Source of the DNA: an uncultured Microcaldota archaeon
GTDB taxonomy: Archaea; Micrarchaeota; Micrarchaeia; Anstonellales; Bilamarchaeaceae
Direction of reading: 5' to 3'
DNA length: 7,352 bases
NCBI GenBank assembly: GCA_903920925.1
Contig: CAIXOA010000155.1
Span: forward strand, 1 to 7,352
Shown piece after piece: positions 7,175 to 7,352 of the stretch; within the stretch, counting starts at the first letter, position 1; each line of letters begins with the position of its first letter. Both the position numbers and the translations under genes were made by a program. The notes beneath the pieces are model-generated. The model saw only the letters and a program-made list of their open reading frames with translations. It had not been told where the DNA came from and made no database searches.

Positions 7175-7189
7175 GATTTTTATTTGTAA
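7175..7189 (-). promoter_or_regulatory. Probable TATA region of the UPF0147-DP1-DP2 operon
   Basis: On the minus strand an A/T-rich block, TTACAAATAAAAATC, lies about 60-70 nt upstream of the UPF0147 ATG. A start site about 25 nt downstream would fall near 7155, giving a leader of roughly 40 nt that contains the small hairpin and the SD site. It is the only clear TATA-like block between copy B and the gene. The match to consensus is moderate. The same block is T-rich on the other strand and could also serve a + strand transcript. Confidence 0.4.
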
Positions 7190-7218
7190 GTAAAGTTGCT
7201 TTGGAAAAATTGTAGGCA

Positions 7219-7289
7219 GCGTGAGGAGTACGTGTGAAGAGTTTCAAAGTGAAGTGGGGGGAGGGTCAGAAAAATAGAAAGAAATGGGG
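7219..7289 (-). repeat. Copy B of the ~70-nt diverged intergenic repeat, inverted relative to copy A
   Basis: Read on the minus strand, this 71-nt stretch matches 31-100 of the + strand at about 80% identity with one 1-nt gap. It begins CCCCATTT at 7289-7282, and its first two bases are shared with the 3' arm of the hairpin at 7288-7309. The shared core includes TTTTCTGACCC and CACTTTGA. In this orientation it lies after the tRNA 3' end and before the PolD operon promoter. In the other orientation it would be a purine-rich transcript leading into a hairpin and T-rich tail. No open reading frame of useful length covers it. Confidence 0.7.
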
Positions 7290-7309
7290 AGGGGGTTGTT
7301 ACCCCCTCC
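7288..7309 (-). terminator. Perfect 9-bp GC-rich hairpin downstream of the tRNA
   Basis: GGAGGGGGT and ACCCCCTCC form a perfect 9-bp stem with a 4-nt loop. On the minus strand it begins 14 nt after the tRNA end and is followed by T-rich DNA (7284-7267), as expected for a 3'-end signal of the tRNA transcript. On the + strand it is followed by GCGTTTCTTCTTAT, so it could equally terminate a + strand RNA running through copy B. The direction is not decided by the sequence. Confidence 0.5.
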
Positions 7310-7323
7310 GCGTTTCTTCTTAT

Positions 7324-7352
7324 CGGGCCCGGTGGGATTTGAACCCACGACC
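7324..7352 (-). tRNA. 3' end of a tRNA gene (partial; anticodon outside the window)
   Basis: On the minus strand the T-arm is complete: stem GTGGG/CCCAC around the loop TTCAAAT. The 3' acceptor strand CGGGCCC and a discriminator G (7324) follow. The next bases are ATA, so CCA is not encoded and must be added after transcription. The 5' acceptor strand should read GGGCCCG. An acceptor of this type with G73 recalls archaeal tRNA-Lys, but the anticodon lies beyond the edge and the identity is unproven. Confidence 0.92.

Noticed and set aside
7215..7277. Short peptide-coding frame in copy B with a partly similar frame in copy A
   Set aside because: The frames are under 25 codons, the copies differ by a frame-breaking 1-nt gap, and mismatches are not concentrated at third positions.
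1..7352. CRISPR array, transposase, toxin-antitoxin or defence genes
   Set aside because: There are no regularly spaced repeats. Every substantial real gene is a recognisable core or family protein, and the gaps are too small to hide another.

Overview
This window looks like a housekeeping segment of an archaeal chromosome. The evidence is a complete two-subunit D-family DNA polymerase (PolD), a UPF0147 protein (an archaeal family), TATA/BRE-like promoters, Shine-Dalgarno sites that match the archaeal anti-SD, and a tRNA 3' end without an encoded CCA. PolD argues against a classical crenarchaeote (Sulfolobales/Thermoproteales type) and fits a euryarchaeal, DPANN or related lineage. I cannot place it more precisely. 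Intergenic gaps are short and AT-rich. I see no insertion sequence, CRISPR array, prophage, intein or broken gene.

Layout, left to right. Positions 6-100 hold a hairpin and a pyrimidine-rich repeat element (copy A). Positions 111-1514 (-) encode cysteinyl-tRNA synthetase. A 71-bp divergent promoter region separates it from a small DUF4870/Tic20-like membrane protein at 1586-2026 (+), which is followed by a T-rich terminator. Positions 7116 down to 2077 (-) form a tight three-gene operon. It encodes a UPF0147 protein of 81 aa, the PolD small subunit DP1 (exonuclease) and the PolD large subunit DP2 (polymerase). The first two genes overlap by 4 nt and the last two are 4 nt apart. The 207-bp gap 7117-7323 holds the operon leader and promoter, plus a second hairpin-plus-repeat element (copy B) in the opposite orientation to copy A. 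The window ends inside the 3' end of a tRNA gene at 7324-7352 (-).

How the genes work together. DP1 and DP2 form the heterodimeric replicative polymerase: DP2 synthesises DNA and DP1 proofreads 3'->5'. All the nuclease motifs in DP1, the polymerase active-site motif in DP2 and a C-terminal PCNA-binding peptide in DP2 are visible. The UPF0147 gene is probably co-transcribed and translationally coupled with them. CysS charges tRNA-Cys and has no evident link to the operon apart from position. The DUF4870 protein shares its promoter region with cysS.

The least explained feature is the pair of repeat elements near the two ends of the window. They are about 80% identical over about 70 nt, lie in non-coding DNA, and each is preceded on the same side by a perfect but unrelated hairpin. 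No previously undescribed multi-gene system is evident; the protein-coding content is ordinary core archaeal machinery.
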